A stretch of DNA of 64,000 nucleotides from Monoplex corrugatus (lineage: Eukaryota > Mollusca > Gastropoda > Littorinimorpha > Ranellidae): NCBI GenBank assembly GCA_030674185.1, contig CM060306.1, forward strand, positions 41,891,983 to 41,955,982. The letters run 5' to 3'. Positions 1 to 14,400 of the stretch are shown one piece after another. The position numbers were made by a program, and so were the translations under genes. Under the pieces are notes generated by a model. That model was not told the DNA's origin, ran no database searches, and saw only the letters and a list, made by a program, of their open reading frames with translations. Position 1 is the stretch's first letter, and every line of letters begins with the position of its first letter.

Positions 1-87
1 TGGAAAATGTCACATAATTATGATATTTAATGTGAAGAAACATCGGTGATGATTTCTCGACAGTTTCGTGTCTTAAGTTTGGAAAAT

Positions 88-104
88 GATAAATAAATAA
101 ATAA

Positions 105-135
<31 letters not shown>

Positions 136-140
136 GTAAA
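88..140. repeat. (AAAT)n microsatellite
   Basis: A run of AAAT units with minor interruptions. The matching tract in the second duplication copy (about 3926-3945) is much shorter, which accounts for much of the length difference between the copies. Confidence 0.9.
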
Positions 141-2004
141 CAGATAAATAAACATAAATAAATAAACGAAAAGACGAATGGATAAATAAGTGGAATTTGG
201 AACAAAATTACAAAAATGGAAAGATATTAGGATTTAATGATAGTTTTCATATTTTGATTCGGTAGAAACACTTACCCTTTTTTAACTATCGCAGGTAAAC
301 GAAAACAGAGAATTGGTAGAAACACTTACTCTTTTTAAAATATCGTGCGTGAAACAAAACTGGAACAGACACGTTTCTGTTTGATGTGGTAGAAATGATC
401 GAACTTTTTTTTTTTCACAAAACATCCGTCTCCCATTCCCAGCAGCCAGTCACACACGTTTATAATCAACAACAGCGGGAAATGGATTGAATGTGAATGG
501 CTATTGTTCGCATAATCTAAGCTTTTAGACACGGTGCAAATTCCCCCTTCCCCCTCCACAACTCTCCAGCCCCGTGCCTATAATACCATCTCTATTGATT
601 TCGTTGTTGTTGATGTTGTTGTTATTGATGTGTTGCAGTAGTTGTCGCTATAGTGGCTGTTGTCGTTGTCGGTGTTCACAGAATGGAAGTTGTTTCCCGA
701 ATCTGCATTTTAAAGTCAGATACAATTTTTATCCGCGCAATCCTTTGACAGGTCAGGCCATAAATTGTATTGAGGTACATTCATGATTGCATGATGCGAA
801 ATTCACTCTGCGTAAAGGTCTCGATTTTGTTCTTTCTCCTCTGTCGATTCTGCAAATCCAACAACAGCTGAAAATGGAATAAATGAAACAAATGAATGTT
901 TGTAAAGCTTGTCAACTGAAAATGGAATAAATGCGATAACTATTGTTATGATTTTTTAGCTTTTAAGGTGTGCTCACCCCAACAATCAGGAACAAGCAGT
1001 CGGTTTTTATTGTACAAATGCTTTGTATGTGGTGATGATTTTCAAAGTTTGTAAGGTGAGAAGTGAATTGAACCATGATGTATAAAGGAGATTAGCCACT
1101 TTGTGTAATGTGGAGGGACCTTTCTTGTGAAAAGTGAGCTGTGTTTATACTGTTCTTGGTAAACTAATTTTGAACAGGAAACTCAAAGAGCTGAATGATT
1201 TTCAGAAAGCAGTGTTCCAGGGCTGATTGTTTTGTGCAGTGCTGTTGACTTCTGTTCCGTTGATGGATTCTCGATCCACTTGGTAGCCATGACAGTAGTT
1301 TATTGTTATTGGTTAAAGTGTTAAGAGTCTCATACGAGATTACTCATTCTGTTGTGCGCTGCTATGAAGAAGAAGATATTGACAGCCAGAAGTTTTTTGT
1401 AAAAAGTACGTAGAAATCGAAGCATTTATAACATTGAAAGTGTGACCAGAACAGATTTGAGACAACTAAAACAGGATGATGAAGGAAAAGTTTTCGATAT
1501 GTAGAAGTGATTTTGATTATCCTGCTGTGAATTAGTTTTGGTGCTTATGCATTGTGACAAGGTAACTTTGAGATGTGAGTATTTCTATAGTGTATGGATT
1601 GCCATTTCTTAATTTCAATAATGGATATGGACTGCATGTCGCCTATCACGTCATTCAGTATTTCCATATTGTACTCATTTTCAAAAAAATCAATTGAGAA
1701 TTGTCGGTTCATTCTTTATCAGCCGGTTTCCCAGAGTTTTTCACATTGATTTATTTCTGTGATCTTCTGTCTCAATGTATTCTGAAACCTTTCAGACGTT
1801 TGCATTTTTCTCATTATCAAAGAAGCTTGTATGCTGTTGACATTTAGCTTGAGAAAATACGGTAAAAGAAAGAAACAACTCGAAAGAAAAGAGAAAGAAA
1901 ACGAGAGTGAGAAAGAGAGAGAGGAGAGGGGGAGAAATAATGGAAAGTTTATGCTGTGTCAATATTTCATGCGTACGTGCATGTGTTTGAATCTGCGTAT
2001 CTGT

Positions 2005-2023
2005 TTAGTATGCGTGTGTGTGT

Positions 2024-2084
<61 letters not shown>

Positions 2085-2105
2085 ATGTGTGTGTGTGTGT
2101 GTGTG

Positions 2106-2147
<42 letters not shown>

Positions 2148-2210
2148 GTGTGTGTGTTTGCGTATGTGTGTATGTTTGCGTATGTGTGTGTGTGCGCGCG
2201 CGCGCGTGCT
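2005..2210. repeat. (GT)n microsatellite with CG-rich end
   Basis: An interrupted GT tract ends in an alternating GCGCGCGC stretch near 2194-2206. Long open frames here on both strands (Cys/Val or His/Thr repeats) are products of the dinucleotide repeat and are not genes. Confidence 0.95.
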
Positions 2211-2274
2211 TGCGCGCTCGCTCGCCCGTGCACGTGCGCAAGCATGTGAATGTGCCATTGTCGTTTGGCCCTAA

Positions 2275-3250
2275 GTCTCGCATTGACTATTGCAATTCAC
2301 TCCTGTCTGGTCTTCCTGCCTCCACCATTCACATCCTACAACGCATTCAAAACAATGCTGTACGCCTTGTACTCAAAAAGAAAAAAGCTGACCACATATC
2401 TCCTCTCCTGGCACAACTTCACTGGCTCCCTGTATCAAAGCGCATACAGTACAAACTAGACACCATGTGCTACAAAAGCCTCAATAACGCAGCCCCCGAT
2501 TACTTGTCAAGCCTACTTGAGATCTATGTTCCCTCACGTACCCTCCGCTCTGCCTCCGATCCTCTGACTTTTCGCTTTCCACGCACTAAGCTCAATACCT
2601 ATGGTCCACGAGCCTTCTCTGTTTCTGGTCCACTCTCCTGGAACAAACTTCCTCTCTCAGTCCGTCAGTAACCTACTTTTGCCTCCTTCAAGTCCGCTCT
2701 CAAAACTCACCTTTTCTCCTCTGCATAAAATCCTAACCTCACTCAACCCCCCTCTGCAGCCTGTCTCCGCTCGGAGGGGAATCACTTTGTTTTAATATAC
2801 AATTGTATATGATGTGCTCTGTGGTTTTCCATTGCTTTTATTCTTGCTTTTATTGCTTTTATTCTTTCTCCCCATTTGTGGCCATGCATGTGTGTGTGTG
2901 TGTGTGTGTGCGTGTGTGTGCGTGCGTGCGTGCGTGCGTGTGTGTCTTTTCGGCGCTTGGATTTGATTTTGTCGAGATTTTGCGATATATAAATATTGTA
3001 ATTATTATGTATGTGCGTACGTATGTATGTATGTATGTATGTATGTATGTATGTATGTATGTATACGCTTAGATTTATGTATGTATGTATGTATGCATGT
3101 ATACGCTCAGCTTAGATTTATGTATGTAAGTATGTATGCATGTATACGCTCATATGTATGTAGGTATGTATGCATGTATACGCTCAGCGCTTAGATTTGA
3201 TTTTATCAAGATTTTGCGCTATATAAATAAAATATATTATTATTATTATT
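2275..3250 (+). mobile_element. L2/CR1-like LINE, 5'-truncated 3' end
   Basis: The + strand encodes the C-terminal part of a non-LTR reverse transcriptase. Recognisable motifs are [37 protein letters not shown] and [13 protein letters not shown], and the same protein is found antisense at 61084-63054. Here a CAA codon of the related copies is TAA (about 2670), so the end of the frame is lost. The 3' UTR holds GT and TATG microsatellites and two copies of a tail resembling GCGCTATATAAATA (about 2953-3005 and 3186-3240), ending in ATT repeats. The left edge is abrupt at CTAAGT/CTCGC and coincides with the duplication junction. Confidence 0.88.
3007..3180. repeat. (TATG)n tract inside LINE 3' UTR
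   Basis: TATG units alternate with CATGTATACGCTCA-like spacers between the two tail copies of the LINE. The 20140-20330 copy has the same arrangement on the other strand. Confidence 0.88.
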
Positions 3251-3833
3251 AAATGTCAAAATAATGTGCCATTGTGATAGATTAACATACAGAGGCCAGA
3301 ATCTGACAATCTGTCGTTGTATTCTACACTGGCAGCTATAGGCCATTGCAAATCGCCATTCACCGAGAGAAGCACAGAAAGCATTCCCGTTTGAAAGAGG
3401 ACGCGTACTTAAATCCCATTTACATTCAGTGAGCACAGCTATAAATGACAGTGAACAAGGTTTTCCCAAAGCCTCTCTCAGAAGGAACAGTAATTGGTAT
3501 GGCTGTACAGACAATGAACAAAGTTACGTACTGGCAATGGTCATAAAAGTCTAAAGGACGTAAGACCGAACAGTAGAAGACTCCAACAGATAAAGGTAGC
3601 ACTGTCTGATAGAGCGCTGTAAATCTGCCGCAGGTGAAATAAAAAGTATTGTGGGGTGTAAAGATTTTCCTTTTATTTCATTCTCCTCACGCACACACGC
3701 GACACTTCCCCATAGAGCAGGGGTTTGCGTTTTGTCGAATACGTAAGTCATTATTTTAGTAATGAAATGAAAAACAGAAGGATGAGGAAGCTAAAACTTT
3801 TGAAACGTGGAAGAGGACGCGTGGTTCTGAACA
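3251..3833. other. Single-copy-like spacer of the duplication unit
   Basis: This stretch separates the LINE tail from the second duplication copy. I see no gene, tRNA or known repeat. The open frames at 3206-3514 and 3551-3751 (minus strand) have no recognisable content. The corresponding sequence of copy 1 would lie upstream of the window. Confidence 0.6.
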
Positions 3834-6160
<2,327 letters not shown>

Positions 6161-7670
6161 GACGGAACTTCTGACCTCTCCCCAGAAATTAACTCATTTC
6201 CTAAGCCCACCTCATTGAAAGGGACCCGGACAACACAGCATGCTATTGAAATAGGATGTCAATATCTGCGTCTACTTCCAATCTGCGTCAAAGAAAGCTC
6301 GTGCATGCACGCATTCTGGCTGAATGTAAACATTTACGCACCCCTAAGTTTCTTCACTGGGATCTCGGCTGGGAAATTTTTCTTTTTTTTTTTCTTTCTT
6401 TATTTCTTGATTTTTCTTTCTTTCTTCTTTCTTTCTTAATTTATCTTTCTTCTTCTTTTCTTTCTTTCTTTCTTTTCTTAATGTTTCTTGCTTTCTTTCT
6501 TCTATATTATCATAAAATGTAATTTGTCGGAGTTTTAACTTGAGCGAGTGCCACAGTTCCTATTCATATTCAGGCAGTTTAATTGTTTAAACCATATCCT
6601 TTTATGATGTAGTGAGAATATTACAAAACATAGCAAGTTACAGCCGTGGATGTGTCAAAAGCTCAATAGCACTGTGATGTTAAAATTAAGAATGTTTAGA
6701 AACAATAATCATCGAGCTTATGGACAGTGTTTGATTTTATAGTTTTGACTTTATTTATGCATGTGTGTATGATGTGTGCATGTATGACCGTATGCTTGTA
6801 TGTTTGCGATGGGATGTATGTATGTATGTATGTATTTGTGTGCATGGATGATGGTGGCGATCAATCATTCACTTTACTTGTACATCTTGTGTTGTTTATC
6901 ATGTATCGCTGTGAAAAACAAATTCACCGTAAGAGGAAAACAACATAGTATTTCTTTCCAGTTATCTGACACTATTCACCAAAGCAATGCAAAACGCAAA
7001 TCTGCGACTAACACACAAATAGTCAATAAAAAAAATAAAAAAAAGAGAAGTACAGGCACGCATGCCTACGATAATCTTTTATCCTTTTCATGAAATTTAT
7101 ACAAGATAATTCCTAAGTTGTTCACATCATCATCTCATTTATTGCTGACATATAAGATTTCAAAATAATTCATATTTTCTGTCAATGTTTACTGCACTAC
7201 ATACAATGACACACGAGTGCCCAACCTGCTTTCGAATTTTGCTAGCTCTTTCGGTCATTAAAAGTAAACGTTTGCATAAAGGGTTTGGTCATAAATTAGT
7301 TGGGTCATTAAAAAGTAAACGATTGCATAATGGTTTGGTCACAAAATTAGTTGGGTCTGTTCACTCCTGACACATTTATGTTTTGCAATGCCTTTGCAAA
7401 GTCGATGCCATGTCGGATGTCTCTGAAATAGAGAACAATGTGCATATGTGAAAGCACCTGAAATGCAGTCTGGGACATGCTTGTTTAGCACACAGTTTTG
7501 CGGAGGAGTACGTAGTTTTTGAAGCAAGAGTACATGTACATAAACAGCCACGTTAGGGCAGACAGGTCTGTTTTACAGGTAGCTGGCGTACTGTTTTCAT
7601 ATGACAGATCTCTGCCATAGCACTCTCGTGAGCTACATTGTTATGATATTAGTATTACTAATTTCAAATA
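6161..7670. other. Intergenic; T-rich and short repeats, no gene seen
   Basis: Contains a (TTTC)n pyrimidine tract at 6365-6515, a short TATG run near 6815-6836, and two imperfect tandem copies of about 55 bp at 7245-7355 (each containing GGTCATTAAAA and TTAGTTGGGTC). No open frame here has recognisable content. Confidence 0.6.
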
Positions 7671-7674
7671 TCAT

Positions 7675-7730
7675 ATGTGTGTGTGTGTGTGTGCGTGTGT
7701 GTGTGCGTGTGTGCGTGTGCGTGTGTGTGT

Positions 7731-7786
<56 letters not shown>
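7675..7786. repeat. (GT)n/(GTGC)n microsatellite
   Basis: About 110 bp of GT repeats with scattered GC steps. Confidence 0.95.
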
Positions 7787-8299
7787 ACTTAATCCATGCC
7801 TAGGCTTGTTTCCTTCTGCTACTTTTCATAAAATGTTTCCCTGGTTTTTTTGTTTTTTTTTGTCAACACACCGTAGATTAAGTTATAAAAGTTATAAAAT
7901 AATCTCTAACGTGCATCATGTGGTGGTGGTTCAACTCCCAATGTCGAGGAAAACCTCCAACAAACGTCTAGGGAGCGAACGCAGGACACCGGTGTTTGAA
8001 ACAGATTAAAGAGAAAGTATCATTGCATTACCACACAGCCACTCTCTCGTCCTTGTCAGCCAGACTTCCAGTGGTACAGGACGCCGTCACAAGCTGGTTG
8101 TTGCTTAGACTGCAGTCATCGGTATAGTAGGAATCAGATATGTTACACCATGCCCTAACATGCGGTCATAGTCAGCAAAAATACCCATCAGAAGCTTTTG
8201 AAGCTTTGGGAATCAATCCCCGCCCAGGCCAGGGGAAAAAAATGAGAAATTGTCTAATTAGTGGTTCATGTCCTCTTTGAACCGCACTTAATAAAGACA

Positions 8300-8925
8300 A
8301 TAAGTAGGCCTACATGTAAAGAAAAAAGTAAATATCACGACAACGACTTGTCAATAAGTACATGTAAAGAATAAAGTCAATATTACAACGAGTTGTCACT
8401 AAGTACATGTAAAGAATAAAGTCAATATCACAACGAGTTGTCAATAAGTACATGTAAAGAATAAAGTCAATATCACAACGAGTTGTCAATAAGTACATGT
8501 AAAGAATAAAGTCAATATTACAACGAGTTGTCAATAAGTACATGTAAAGAATAAAGTCAATATCACAACGAGTTGTCAATAAGTACATGTAGAATAAAGT
8601 CAATATCACAACGAGTTGTCAATAAGTACATGTAAAGAATAAGTAAATATCACAACGAGTTGTCAATAAGTACATGTAAAGAATAAAGTTAAATATCACA
8701 ACGACTTGTCAATAAGTACATGTAAAGAATAAAGTCAATATCACGACAACGACTTGTCAATAAGTACATGTAAAGAATAAAGTAAATATCACAACGAGTT
8801 GTCAATAAGTACATGTAAAGAATAAAGTCAATATCACAACGAGTTGTCAATAAGTACATGTAAAGAAAAAAGTAAATATCACGACAACGACTTGTCAATA
8901 AGTACATGTAGAGTATAATTAACCT
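8300..8925. repeat. 45-bp minisatellite, about 13-14 copies
   Basis: A tandem array with core ACATGTAAAGAATAAAG followed by CAACGAGTTGTC. Several units carry a 3-bp longer variant with CACGACAACGACTTGTC. Since 45 is a multiple of three, the minus strand reads as a repeated 15-residue peptide (MYLLTTRCDIDFILY). That is a consequence of unit length and not evidence of a gene. Confidence 0.93.
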
Positions 8926-9234
8926 GTTTCACGGCGGTCTAAACACAGTTCATGATTCCTGGTAAGGCCTGAGCAATCACACAATTAGCGATTTTTGCTT
9001 CGTAATGATTGGAAGAGCCGGCATTGAAGAATCAGAAAGCAACATCGTTATGAACGCTTGAATGCGTCTGAATGAATACGTAAAGAAACGATAAGTGCAT
9101 TCAACATAATTTTCCTAGTAACCAGCTATTAAACTGAATTAGATTCAAAATCACTCAATTACAGGACACATACTGAAATTTTTTCAGTGACAGATTGATA
9201 AAAGGACAGATATAAAATACTTTTTCTAAGGATA

Positions 9235-9440
9235 ACCTCAAGACCTTGCCAGTGCGTAAGGCTTACTCACAGGCATACAGTTTATGCCATGACCAGTTTG
9301 GATCTTCTCCATTACATGGGATCTGTTACGTCAGTGCATACGGAATTATTCCGAGCTCGAATACGCCATCTTGAAAAAGTAAAACTGAAGTTTAAAACTA
9401 CACTGAGATATAAACCGATATCGCATCATTAGCATTAGAA
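9235..9440 (+). repeat. SINE-like dispersed repeat, family Y
   Basis: Shares an ordered set of short blocks with other places in the window: CTTGCCAGTGCGTAAGG, GCCATGACCAGTTTGGATC, TCAGTGCATACGGAATT, then CGCCATCTTGAAAAAGT. Related copies lie at about 10176-10303, 26105-26290, 39590-39770 and 55090-55270, and antisense at about 17325-17560. No coding capacity. A SINE or other short non-autonomous element is the most likely identity. Confidence 0.72.
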
Positions 9441-10039
9441 ATTAACAGAGTAATGATTAATCCATTGTCAGTTTTTGTGGGAATTTGTTATCGCTCTCTA
9501 GGGCGCGTGACCCCACTTCAATTACACACTTCCGTTCCCACACAGACAAACACAATTCTTTGGTTACGAATTTACGATCTTTGAAATTTATGATCATTCA
9601 TCGAAAAAATTGTTCACTTTTTATGCATTCACGATTGACGCGAATTACAAGCGTATCAAACGATTTGAACGGATGAATGTGTATTGAAGTCAAAAGCGTG
9701 GTTGTTCACCTTTCTTTCATGGAGCTCTTTTTTGCTGAATGTCACGTCTTTGATCCTGTTTTCGCTGCACTGAGCGACGATGTTTGCACAGAGACAAACT
9801 CCAACCACTGGGTTAGTGCATGCTTCTTAGTTCTTTGGTATCGGTCGGATTGCCGTCAGTTACCACAGGTAACCAGGAACGTTCTATGCAAATGGCACAA
9901 ACACTCGCAGCAAACATATCTGTAGATAGGATGTGCTGATTGTATTAGTTTAAAACTTCAGGACATGTTGTTTCTCTCAAAGAAAAAAAAAAACTTCTTT
10001 TGCGGCAGTTGATTTTGGTAAACCCTTGGCGTTCGAGCG

Positions 10040-10079
10040 CACGTGTATATAATTCTCTCTGTCTCTGTCTGTCTGTCTG

Positions 10080-10174
<95 letters not shown>

Positions 10175-10175
10175 T
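10040..10175. repeat. (TCTG)n then (CA)n microsatellite
   Basis: A short TCTG/TCTC run is followed by CA repeats with a few interruptions, ending in a short TA run. Confidence 0.93.
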
Positions 10176-10292
10176 CCGAGCTCGAATACGCCATCTTGAA
10201 AAAGTAAAACTGAAGTTTAAAACTACACTGAGATGTAAACCGATATCACATCATTAGCATTAGAAATCAACAGAGTAATGATTAATCCATTG

Positions 10293-10303
<11 letters not shown>
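10176..10303 (+). repeat. Second copy of 9346-9472
   Basis: About 127 bp nearly identical to 9346-9472, from ATTCCGAGCTCGAATACG to GATTAATCCATTGT, with only a few substitutions. It sits exactly between a (CA)n(TA)n tract on the left and a (TA)n(GT)n tract on the right. Confidence 0.88.
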
Positions 10304-10329
<26 letters not shown>

Positions 10330-10341
10330 ATATATATGTGT

Positions 10342-10382
<41 letters not shown>
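10304..10382. repeat. (TA)n(GT)n microsatellite
   Basis: A TA run followed by a GT run, abutting the duplicated SINE fragment. A 17-nt poly-C tract lies further right at about 10525-10541. Confidence 0.95.
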
Positions 10383-10384
<2 letters not shown>

Positions 10385-10634
10385 AATATCAAAGTACCAG
10401 CGAGGATTTCTAGCCTGTTTATTTAGGGTTATTTTAAAGGGCATGTCCCTTTTATCTGTTGGTAAGAGTGACTGAAAAATGAAAGGGACAATCAAGAGTT
10501 TTCTTTTGCGGATTAACTTTAACACCCCCCCCCCCCCCCCCTGAAAAAAAAAGTCAAATGATACGTTCAACCAAATAACGACCCACAATTTCGAGATTTA
10601 CGGGTATGACATGTTTGAGAGAACAATTTCACAC

Positions 10635-10745
10635 GTTACTGTCTCTATCTCCCTCTTTCTGGCGCTCTGTGTCTCTCTGTCTCTCTATGATTCTCTTTCT
10701 GTCTGTTTCTCTCTATTTCTCTGTATCTCTGTCTCTGTCTCTCGG
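10635..10745. repeat. Pyrimidine-rich (TCTC/TGTC)n tract
   Basis: Degenerate CT/GTCT repeats. Nothing gene-like is visible from 10750 to 11330. Confidence 0.85.
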
Positions 10746-11334
10746 CTTTCAAAAATGTGAGCACGCTGTTCGATTGTTTGCCATCTTACCATGAGATATC
10801 AGCAAGAAAGAATGTTATTAAAAAGTTATCATAACTTTGATAGGTCTTTAATTAAATTTGCTTTTAGTTGGCTATTTCTCCACTTATCTTTATTTCAAGT
10901 ATTAAAAAAGGGACGAAATACGTCTTAAAATTCACAACCCCAAACAGAAATTTCTCACAGTAATATCTACAAGAAACCTACAGACAAAGGCGTTAAGGTC
11001 ATGATAAAACACTTATCCTTTTTCTGAACATTTAAAAAGCTTGCGTATATTGAAACTGAGTCTGTATATTCGTCTACGTGGCCTTTTGTCCTTGGATATT
11101 TCAGAGCACTGCATACTCCTTCACTTGTCTTGCGTATGTATTGATGATGAGTTCCTCGTTAACTGATAATGGCTCCGTCTGTCTGATTAGATAGTGGATG
11201 TGCCCGTTCAATGACTCAGTGGGATGTGGAACATCGCTGGCTGTGGGCAGTCTTTAAAAACTAACATCGGCCATTTAGTGTGCGTGTACCATTTACTGTG
11301 CGTGTACATGTTTGTGTGCGCTTTTCGATTGCCG

Positions 11335-11335
11335 G

Positions 11336-11366
<31 letters not shown>

Positions 11367-11376
11367 TGTGTGTGTG

Positions 11377-11428
<52 letters not shown>

Positions 11429-11460
11429 GTGTGTGGTGTGTGTGTGTGTGTGTGTGTGTT
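11335..11460. repeat. (GT)n microsatellite
   Basis: About 125 bp of GT repeats with occasional GG or TT interruptions. Confidence 0.95.
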
Positions 11461-11469
11461 TTACATGTC

Positions 11470-14400
11470 CGGGTGTGTCTATGTGTGTTTCTGCTCTTTG
11501 ATTGATTTTTTTTCCACGATAAGGTTGTCTGAGGAACAACACTGCTATGTATGTATATTCTTTGAAATTTCAGTCCTGCTACGTCGTATAGTATCACTAC
11601 AGTCGAGAAAATCTGGGCGTAAAAGAGAAGGCATGTGCAGCTTAGCTATCATTTCCATAACGCCGTTTTGATGATTTATGTTGAATGTGTCTTTACTTTT
11701 TGATTCCCAGTCCCAGCTGGCCACTGATAATAGAATGCATAAAAGTGAGAAGAAGTAGTGTTTTCAGTGATAGTTGGGGTTAAGATCTTGTCGTTGGATC
11801 GTCTTTTCTCTTTTTGTGTGTGTATTTTTACTGGGTATGTCTTGGCGCACTGAAGGGTTGTGGTTTATTGCAGCTCATATAAATAGATAACTGTATTCTA
11901 AATGTTTCGCTCTCTGTCCTGTTGTGGAACTTTTGTGAATAGGAAGTTGTCTTTTTTTTCACAAACTATATTCGATTCAGTAAAAAGGACAACCGTTAAA
12001 GTTAGTATGAGTGATTTTTTTTGTATACATGTATGTGAACACACACAGACATACACACATATCTATAAAAAGAAAATACAACACTGATTTATGTATCTGT
12101 ATTGTAAATATTGTTCGTTTGTTTGCTTTTCTGTCTGCGTCCTGTTTTTCTTTCTTGTTTTGTTTGTATGTCTGTTTGCTTGTTTTATTCTTGGCTCTGG
12201 TTGGAGGTATTCATGACCTCAAGGGCAGTGAACTTATTCCGCTGGATTTGGAACGGTGTAATTCCTTATTGTGCGAGTGACACTGAATATTGCTGATTGT
12301 GGAACACTCTGGAAGAAGCTCGGCAAAACAGTCATAAAATTCAACGTTTTCGAGATTACTGTGGAAATAGTAGTCTGACCTACAATGAATTCTACGACTA
12401 CTTCTTTCAGTCAGTCTGTGTATTCAATATTGTAAGGTGGTCTTTGTCGATTTCTATGCGCATGCCTAGTACGTTAGTGCGCTTTGATTTGAATTGTCCA
12501 GATTTGGCGCCGTATAAATACTGTAATTATAAATATTGTAATTAGATTTCTCCAATTTGCACATTAAAACGGGTTACAGTCTGTAACATGGGAGTGTCCA
12601 AGCCTGTCTTTCGAAAATCGCGAAGCTGAACTGAGCAAACTTGTAGGATTCGGCCCATTCTTAGCATGCCTACACTGCTTGCTGCCACACTTTAAAGACA
12701 GGGTTTGAGGATCTTATATTCGGCTGCGTCCTGCCAGTCCCTTCAAAATCTACACCAGTATGGAAAGTGGCATATCGTGTGCACAGGGTTTCATGATTTC
12801 GTGATAGAGTTGATACATTTTTTTGTTGAGAGTAATGAATCATAAAGTATTACGTTATAACAGCAGAACTAGTAACTATAGCAACAAGAAAATCAACGAT
12901 AACTTTTTCAGCAATCATTGCAAATGTTTATTTAAATGACAATAATGTTTTTGTTATATTTTTGTTTTGTTTTGATGGCAGGACTTGTTCGTTCTAATTT
13001 CAGTGTAAACTGTTATGCGCCACGAGTTGTAGGTTTCATTTTCTGTGTAAACAATCGGGAAGACCTTTTAGTGTTGAAAACATGTGTGAGTCATGCAGCG
13101 TTCGATCATCCCATTTGGTTGGAGGCAAACAGTCCCAGTATTTTGTGCTTATCGGGCCTTGGTTACCATGCGATCTCCTTGCGTAAGGCTTCAACTGATT
13201 GTGAAAACGATGCCGCCGTTTGTGCATTTCCCCCGCTCTGATCGATAGAGAAATGTGCAAAGTTGAAATATTTTGTATCCAATCGATCACTGAATTTAAA
13301 TTGCATTAACTTCTTTGAAACCAAAGAATCTATGACGTCACGTAATTCAGAACGATCGATACCTTGCTGTATGAATACAACACCTACGTTCATTTAGGAC
13401 CATAGCAATAACGTATAATTTTAAAAATCTCTGGCCTGAACATGTTCCAAACTGACTGTTCCCAAATCAGCAAAACTCAGTGTCACTCTCACAGTAAGGA
13501 ATTATACCGGTTATAAGGCGGCTTTTGGATAGGCTATACGCAATCAGTGTTTGTGACAAAATAAGATCTCACCTGGCATTGCCTTTATTGATCGCTTTGA
13601 GCTTTGCAACAATGAGTTCAGCTAGATATATCGGTCTGTCTGTGCACAGTCTATGTCAGGTTGTGTGAAAGCAAGAGATTCCAGAAAACCGTGCCGCAAT
13701 TCTCGCTTTTGGTCACACACTTATAAACGGGAGTGTGCAATTACGGGCGCTGTTAAGAAAAGAAAGTTGGCGTGAAAGCAGCATTGATACTCGTCACACT
13801 ATCGGGTGCAAGTTGCCCTAAGTGCCCAACTTGCGATTAGCCTGTACTACTCAATTCAAGAAAGCTGAAAGGCAAATGCACCAAGAGATCGGAGAGTCTT
13901 TTGTTTTCATGCAACCAGCTCTCTTCATGGGTGGCAAGCGTTGATAGAAACCGAGCCATTTTCCCCTCACGTCACCCGCTACTACCCCACCCCACCCCCC
14001 GCCTCCTAATTATGTTCTTGTCGGGTGTCTGTTACACTTCGAGTGTGAGTGTTGGGAGAGATTGAGAGAAGTAAAGGTAGGGGGGCAGGCAAAGAAACCA
14101 ATGACAGAATTGAAGACGGACCGTGCGAGTTTGTTCTGAGACCTTGCCAGAGAAAGCGTCAGCGAGTGAGTTGTGTGTGTGTGTGTTTAGCCCCAAGCAA
14201 AAGCGATCGGTTTAGAAACAGGTGGACTAGGTGGCCGACAGTTTACGTGCCTTACATCAGCGCTGTTTGATGACTTTTCAATCACTCTTCTTCCTATCGC
14301 CCTGTGGGACTTGCTGGAGTCGCTCAGAGACCGAGGTCTTAGGCCAGTTCTTATCGTCGCCTACACCTCCCTTCACCTCACACCCTAGTGTTCTCCACCC

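Larger units (their letters stand above)
1..2274. repeat. Tandem duplication, copy 1 (cut by window start)
   Basis: This block is repeated almost base for base at 3834-6160. Reference points agree throughout: base 1 matches 3834, base 574 matches 4379, and the end at 2274 matches 6160. The visible differences are mostly in simple repeats, the AAAT run at 88-140 and the GT tract at about 2005-2180, with scattered single-base changes and small indels elsewhere. Apart from those tracts it is AT-rich single-copy-like DNA with no convincing gene. Position 1 is just where the window cuts, so the copy probably extends upstream. Confidence 0.93.

Noticed and set aside
335..559. Minus-strand frame of 74 codons, repeated at 4092-4364
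   Set aside because: The two versions diverge in frame at a T-run length change, and there is no recognisable content.
574..786. Short frame with a hydrophobic start and a Cys-rich stretch, present in both duplication copies (also 4379-4591)
   Set aside because: It begins at GTG, its hydrophobic part comes from GTT/TTG trinucleotide repeats, and its preservation is explained by the recent duplication. No evidence for a secreted peptide.
1831..2283. Long Cys/Val and His/Thr open frames over GT repeats on both strands (also at 5666-6210, 10000-10166, 11208-11597, 18265-18855, 27199-27474, 30087-30762, 49084-49771, 57037-57449)
   Set aside because: They are direct translations of dinucleotide or tetranucleotide repeats, which lack stops in most frames. 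No splice or start context supports them.
2249..3275. AATGTGCCATTGT at 2249-2261 and 3263-3275 as a target-site duplication of the L2/CR1-like insertion
   Set aside because: The left copy is separated from the LINE by CGTTTGGCCCTAAGT, which is shared with the second duplication copy, so it does not flank the element directly. Coincidence or part of the older rearrangement is possible.
8310..8907. Minus-strand repeated peptide over the 45-bp minisatellite
   Set aside because: The unit length is divisible by three, so an open frame is expected. It is interrupted between 8609 and 8689.
12936..13241. 101-codon + strand frame beginning with a hydrophobic segment
   Set aside because: No motif, no splice context, and overlapping open frames exist on the minus strand. 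Chance cannot be excluded.
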